Positions 59,301-64,000 of a stretch of 64,000 nucleotides of DNA are shown here, piece by piece. The DNA is from Spisula solida (Eukaryota > Mollusca > Bivalvia > Venerida > Mactridae). Position numbers and translations under genes: made by a program. The notes beneath the pieces are model-generated. The model searched no databases, was not told the DNA's origin, and worked only from the letters and a program-made list of their open reading frames with translations. The number at the start of each line of letters is the position of its first letter. The first letter of the stretch is position 1. The stretch is from NCBI GenBank assembly GCA_947247005.1, contig OX365952.1, positions 31,064,222-31,128,221 of the forward strand, read 5' to 3'.

Positions 59301-60690
59301 ACGAAGATGTACAAGATAACATAAGCTATAACCACTGATCTAAATGATCTATAAGGCACAACACACTGAAAGTCTTTTTATATTCATATGATCTTTATTT
59401 CGCAATATTCTGTAACAGACATTTCTCATGTATTTATTAATTCATGGTCAAAAGTACCATGATCAGTTTATATGTTGTAAAAGTTTTTTTACCAAGGACC
59501 TCAGTTTGGAAATAATAGCAAAAAATATAACATCACAAATAATACTTGACATACAATACTAGTACTTCCATACCCAACCTGCCATTGTATGAAATTATAG
59601 TTTCAAGTTTTATTAGCAAAATCGGCAAATTATATGCCTTTGGCCATTATAGTTATATGACTGACATTTCAAATTTCGACAGTTGACTACCATCTATCAG
59701 TTGACATTTTTGCCTTTTGTCATTTTAATACCTTTTATAAATATGTTATAATGGTCAGGAGTGTCAATATTCCTGCTAAATCCTGAATTCCAGATTTGTT
59801 CATCCTAAAAGAGCTATGATTTCTGACCAAAATAAAAGTTATTTGATGAAAATATCTCAAGACATGGCAAAGTTATGGTAAATTTAATCTGCTTTGAAGG
59901 ATTTTCTTAATACAAACTCTGTTAATTATGGAAACAATGTCATTGAAGGCCTCTTGTTTGGCAAAAATGGTCGTCCGCATATGATTTTCCTGATTTTTAA
60001 ATTGGCCCTGTTGACACCCCTGAATGGTCAATTACAAGCACACGATTCAGTGAACTCATTTGAAGGCCTTCAAAAAACCACTTAACGAACAATAAGGGAA
60101 AGCAATCTTTGCTCTGGTATAATGTTAATTATTCTGTGTCTATAAACATCATTCCTCCTTCAAGGCAAACAGTGAAATATAATACTGTAAAATTATTTAA
60201 TTTCAATGGCACAAAATTTCATGGTCTTTGTTGAAAAAGACCGTTTCTTGGGGACATAATTTCAAGAATTTTTGATTTCATGAAAAAAAGCAAAGTCAAA
60301 ATCCACACAAATTATCAGAAACCATTCAAAAAGCATATAGATATAATAAATTGTTTTATTACTGTTATGTACATATTGAAACATGCAAGTTAATTTCCCA
60401 AAAACTCAGTCTTATACCTGCTTGAACATGACAGCAAATATGGCAGCCACTGTAAACTTGACGTATTTAGTGATATAATAATTCATTGGGGATTAATTCA
60501 TTGGGGATTTAATTTCATCGTTGAGGTCATCCACGAATTAAATCCCCACAATTATTAATGATTTTACAGTAACTTTCTCAAATGAGAGAAATAATCTAAA
60601 CAATGTGATCTGTTTGTATATTTTAGAGTAAAATGTCCATACTGTCCTGTAGAACAGAATCCTGATGATGCTAAAGTTGTAGTATTCTAA
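50324..60690 (+). CDS. RMND5A: RMND5A, RING-type E3 subunit of the CTLH/GID ubiquitin ligase complex, complete
   Basis: Exons: 50324-50459, 52929-53074, 53351-53488, 55079-55179, 56315-56481, 56907-57072, 58122-58224, 58793-58947, 60627-60690 (stop TAA 60688-60690). They total 1176 bases, 391 residues, exactly the length of human RMND5A. It starts [15 protein letters not shown]. The middle holds the LisH and CTLH helices ([20 protein letters not shown], then SLEFKLHR-type sequence). Exon 6 has [18 protein letters not shown]. The Gid-type RING spans exons 8-9: C336-P-I-L, C354-G-H356, then C374-P-Y-C377. An AG acceptor at 50291-50292, 31 bases before the ATG, suggests an upstream 5' UTR exon. 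Family knowledge: it pairs with MAEA to form the catalytic module of the CTLH ligase. RMND5A and RMND5B cannot be separated by eye in an invertebrate, where one gene is usual. Confidence 0.96.
50862..52249. mobile_element. ~1.39-kb hAT-like element with ~95-base inverted ends in RMND5A intron 1
   Basis: The ends 'ggcagtggctagccctccgg' and 'ccggacggcttgccactgcc' are inverse, with the match continuing through 'ggacgactagac', 'attggctagggaac' and 'gtcattctatttcta', about 95 bases per arm. The flanks are TTTATTTA (50854-50861 and 52250-52257). The interior is AT-rich. Its two longest frames (51360-51692, 51935-52132) show no known domain. Confidence 0.9.
53528..53800 (+). mobile_element. Two tRNA-like SINE heads in RMND5A intron 3
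   Basis: At 53528-53600, 'ggcgatagctcagtggtaac' and 'gtggggtcaatccctgac' resemble tRNA A and B boxes. At about 53711-53790 a second head has 'agtagttagtgctctgg' and 'gggattgattcccggcg'. Neither has a paired acceptor stem. Confidence 0.6.
54260..54690 (+). repeat. Dispersed 'agtcagggaaaagtcaggg' repeat in RMND5A intron 3
   Basis: Multiple 'gtcagggaa(aagtcaggg)' blocks occur at both ends with a diverged centre. It is the reverse-complement style of the 'ccctgacttttccctgac' sequence at 1575-1885 and related to the 510-880 and 9455-9835 family. Confidence 0.6.
55513..55616. repeat. 18-base tandem repeat in RMND5A intron 4
   Basis: About six copies of 'aaaattggcatgcatcac', some shortened to 'aaaattggcatca'. 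Confidence 0.92.
56622..56880 (+). mobile_element. tRNA-derived SINE in RMND5A intron 5
   Basis: The tRNA-like head has 'cgtggtccagtgattagtgc' and 'aggtttgattcccagtcgc'. A middle part follows ('ctccacatgtggagacataa', 'gtggaagggcaagttag'), then the tail 'tgttgagaaatggtgttaaa'. It ends about 25 bases before the exon 6 acceptor. Confidence 0.75.
58520..58670. repeat. 18-base tandem repeat in RMND5A intron 7
   Basis: About eight copies of 'atatactgacatattcat' (or tttat). A single related copy occurs at 63404-63425. Confidence 0.93.
59756..60022 (-). mobile_element. 267-base MITE, second copy of the 26556-26822 family, TSD AATGGT
   Basis: The ends are CAGGAGTGTCAA and TTGACACCCCTG. They are flanked by AATGGT at 59750-59755 and 60023-60028. 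It is in the opposite orientation to the first copy; shared internal blocks include 'gaaggcctcttgtttggc' and 'gattttcctgattttt'. Located in RMND5A intron 8. Confidence 0.92.
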
Positions 60691-63600
60691 TTCATCCGGT
60701 CATTGAATCTCGGACATCCATATGTGGGGTAAGACACCAACTCGACCCTTTGTCACACATTGCCTTGTGTTATTTCTTTATTCGCTGCTGGTTTGTTGCC
60801 ATTTGACTGCATGGATGGAATGTATGTATCTGTTACAATTAACATGAAGTGAAAGCATATCACATGTATATTAACATTTAGCCCATACATACAAAGGAGT
60901 AGATCCACGAAAGGTCTGAATTGGCCTAAAAATTATTAAATTATCAAAGTATGTTATTATGTGTCATTTGTATATTTTTGTAATATGGATAGCTTTATCC
61001 GTTTGCATAGGGAAGCATTTTTCATCGAATTTGATTTTTACCGGTCACCTGTCCACTAATTGGTATCCACGTTTGGCCATTTTTCACAAAAAATGGCATA
61101 TTTTGTTCATATTTTTCCACTATAAGTGATTTTTTGAATATGGGCACAGTCCTCGACCAAAATCAGATGAGTAAAATGTGAAAATGTACTTTATAATACA
61201 TTGTTTACAGCACAATTCATGATGGTCGAGAGCTGTGCCCATATTAAATTTTAAGATTTTAGGTACCGCTTCAACGTTATTTACCGGTACCTCTCGTCAT
61301 AGAGCCATAAAGGCATGACATTCACCCCGCTTTTAGCCATATTCTCAATACATTTAGTACTTATTGTACAATGTTTTATATGCTGTACACAATCATTAGA
61401 CATTGAACTTCAATGATACATCAAAAACTTACAAAAAATATGCCTTGCTGTTTTGATATACTCCACTGAACCCCACCCACTTTAACAAAAACGTCATTTT
61501 ATTTAATTTGGAGTCATAAATGTGCATTTTTGGGCATTTTTTGAAAACTGTTACCATGGCAACCAAATTCGTAAGAAAGATAAGTTTCAATTCTTAATAC
61601 CACTCTATGATACGCACTTACATTTCGATTCACTATTTTGGAAATAGAAGTTTTTTCCATTTTTTGGCAAAATATTATACCCGTTACCATGGTTACAGTT
61701 TCAAAAATAAATCTTAAAAAATGCCGTTTTTGTAAAATACTTCAACTGATGGTATAAATTTATCATTTTCACAGGATTTGGACATGGGGCCATTTTTTAC
61801 CCTTCGTGGCTTTACCCCTTTGGAATTTGTTGGTTTTGACTCCCATCATACTAGTAGTGTCGGTATAGTTACTGTCAGTCAGTGGACATAGACCAATCTG
61901 ATTTGGAACAAACCGAATGATCATGCCCTTATGACTGACTGTCACAGTCAAACACAAACAAAAATAACACGTTTTCAAAGACCACCTGCTTATAATAACC
62001 ACTTCTTCCAGCAGGTGGTCTTTAAACCCCAGGTTGAACTGTTTATGGAATTACGTACATAGTACAGTGTACATATTCATATCCATATGATCGGTGTTGT
62101 TCAACAAATGTTTCACTGTGGGGAAGGTCTGTTTATAAAGAATTAACTTTGTCACCAGGAAATAATCGTCTGTGGACCATGTGGTATAATGCTTTTCTAC
62201 TTGGCATTGCTAGGCTCTAATCCCACTATAGATGCAAACTAATAACCTTATGTTTCTGTTTCAGGTGTCAATTACTGATGAGCTTGACATAGAAAAGTTT
62301 CCAGAGTTTTGTGGTACATTCTGGATGCAGTGTCTGGGTGCTGTCCCTTAAGTTTCTCAAGCAAATATTGTTCTCTCTAGTCTATTAGCAATTTAGCATG
62401 TCACCATCAACAAGTGTCAACGTGGCTCCTTTCGTGGTCCCTATTTCATGAGTGTATTCTCATTGCTTTCCTACTTCAGTTTATGTATTCCATTAGATTC
62501 CATTATATTTTAATTTCTTAAGATAAAATGTTATTTGCACTGTTTTGAAACAGTGAATAAGCGGTTTTATTTTTCACTGATAAATCTCTTTATTCCAATT
62601 GGTAAACATAATTGTAATAAATCTCTGTATTTTCGTGGAAAACTTAAACATATTGCTGATAAGTTACTGTCAATCAGTAGTTGTAATTTGTCTCCTAAAA
62701 AAGGTAGGTGGAGGTAAATGGCCTGTGTCTGAGAAATATGATAATTAGGACAACAAAAATTTATAATATATCTTATTTCTTTCATAGTGCTGCAAGTTTT
62801 GTCTTGATTTTCATGTAGCAGGCTACATTCAGCTTATGTATTTATTTTGTATATACTGTGAAGTGTTTTATATTTGTGGGTATAAAACATTGTTTCCAAA
62901 GGATAAATATGCTTTGACTGTATATTTTGTATATATATGTGTGTGTGGTTTTCTAAGATGTACATAGTTATGTCCCCCCTCATCTTTGATGAAGGTGTAG
63001 GACCTATGTTGCTTTGCACATGTCAATCGATGTTTGCCCCTATTGATTTTGAGGTTAGTATATCAAGGTCGTCATGACCTACGAACATTGTTGGCTATTC
63101 GGCTGCCATGGGGACATGCCTGTGTAACAAAGCTCTCTTGCTTATATTATGTATTTATCTCTATGCTTTGAATATAAATTTGTCATCAGCAGTAGCACAG
63201 CTTTTTGCAAAGCTCTGCACAGGAAACATTCTTTTTGACCTTTATGCATTGCATTATTTGTTTTTATACCCAAGAAAACAAAAATAGCTGATGTTTCATG
63301 ACTGAGACGGGAGAAGAAGCTTGAGGTTTCTCTAGTGTCTGAAGACATTATATAGTTATTATATTGAGTTCAATACAGTCTGATCTCAATACATGGACAC
63401 TCGATATACTGACATATTCATACACCGCCATGTTCGTTTCAACAGCTATTTGATTTTGGAACAAACTACAACATTGTAAAGAGACCAGGAACTGTATTTA
63501 AAAAAACTTTCTAAGATATTTTTGGTCTAAGAAACTTATTTTCTAAGTTTGTACTATGATTTTCTAAGACTTTTTGTGAAAATATCTTAGTTTTTGCCTA

Positions 63601-63960
63601 CAATGGACTTTTGTCTAAATAGATTTTTGTCATGACCTTACACAAGAAATATGTTTGTAAAAATCTTAAGAAAATTATTCAGCCAATAACAAGTAAGAAA
63701 TATCTTTGTTGTTTTGGGAATACTAGCTCTGCTAGCCAGATCTTGTTATGTTGGTAAATTACTTACTCATGTTTCACCATCTTGGTAAATATTTAAGTGA
63801 TTGTTTGCACATTTGTTGTTCATTTGCTTGTACATAAATGTGTTGAACTATCATTTATTGTTGATTCTGGCTGTACACATGTAAATACGATATTGTTGTT
63901 TGTACATATTTGTGTTGTTTGATTATATTATTTGTGAATAAAATTTAAGAATGTTTTTAA
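60691..63960 (+). other. RMND5A: RMND5A 3' UTR, probably with a 3' UTR intron (60729-62264)
   Basis: The stop codon is followed by only 38 bases before a good donor (TGGG|GTAAGA at 60729). A strong acceptor (ctgtttcag) ends at 62264, so the mature 3' UTR would be about 60691-60728 plus 62265 to about 63960. A junction 38 bases after the stop is closer than the usual 50-55 base limit for nonsense-mediated decay. The proposed intron holds no recognisable coding sequence. The stretch around 62980-63130 is a copy of a dispersed repeat also seen at 40060-40330. The intron is inferred from splice signals only. Confidence 0.55.
63937..63942 (+). terminator. AATAAA polyadenylation signal, probable end of RMND5A transcript
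   Basis: An AATAAA hexamer lies in an AT-rich stretch, followed about 15-35 bases later by TG/T-rich sequence (acattttgttgttttt). It is the last such signal downstream of RMND5A in the window. Confidence 0.55.
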
Positions 63961-64000
63961 TTTGAACACATTTTGTTGTTTTTTACCAACCAGCTGGATA

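Overview
The window is AT-rich, intron-rich animal nuclear DNA. The four protein genes are standard metazoan single-copy genes. The dense small inverted-repeat elements, tRNA-derived SINEs and mollusc-style dispersed repeats (phrases such as 'gaccttgacc', 'gggggcataatttc') suggest a bivalve mollusc; no genus can be given. Splice sites, reading phases and conserved motifs were traced by eye, and the exon phases of all four genes join without a break.

Layout: (1) 179-12628, minus strand: SUPV3L1, the mitochondrial RNA helicase. Ten exons covering about 445 codons are present; the 3' part lies beyond the left edge. (2) 12629-17752: intergenic DNA with repeats. (3) 17753-33873, minus strand: complete LETM1, 14 exons, 869 residues. 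(4) 33874-38425: divergent intergenic region with a tRNA-type SINE, an inverted-repeat element and two decayed LINE fragments. (5) 38426-45883, plus strand: complete centrin-3 (CETN3), six exons, 167 residues, starting with a 17-base first coding exon. (6) 45884-50292: CETN3 3' UTR and a 1.6-kb minisatellite. (7) 50324-60690, plus strand: complete RMND5A, nine exons, 391 residues, the RING subunit of the CTLH/GID ubiquitin ligase, followed by a 3' UTR that appears to contain its own intron and ends near a poly(A) signal at 63937.

The genes share no single pathway. SUPV3L1 and LETM1 are both mitochondrial, CETN3 is centriolar and RMND5A is a ubiquitin ligase subunit; their adjacency is probably ordinary synteny.

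The most striking signal is not a gene. Several intronic minisatellites begin exactly at, or contain copies of, the splice junction of the neighbouring exon. SUPV3L1 exon 7 has six 40-base-spaced copies of its 5' splice site on one side and about 20 copies of its 3' splice site on the other. LETM1 exon 13 is followed by nearly 30 copies of its last 30 coding bases plus the donor. SUPV3L1 exon 10 and LETM1 exon 9 have arrays starting at or within a few bases of the donor, and LETM1 exon 6 has a partial duplicate including its acceptor. Together they look like a recurrent process that amplifies exon-intron boundaries in this genome. At least seven inserted elements with recognisable target-site duplications are also mapped.
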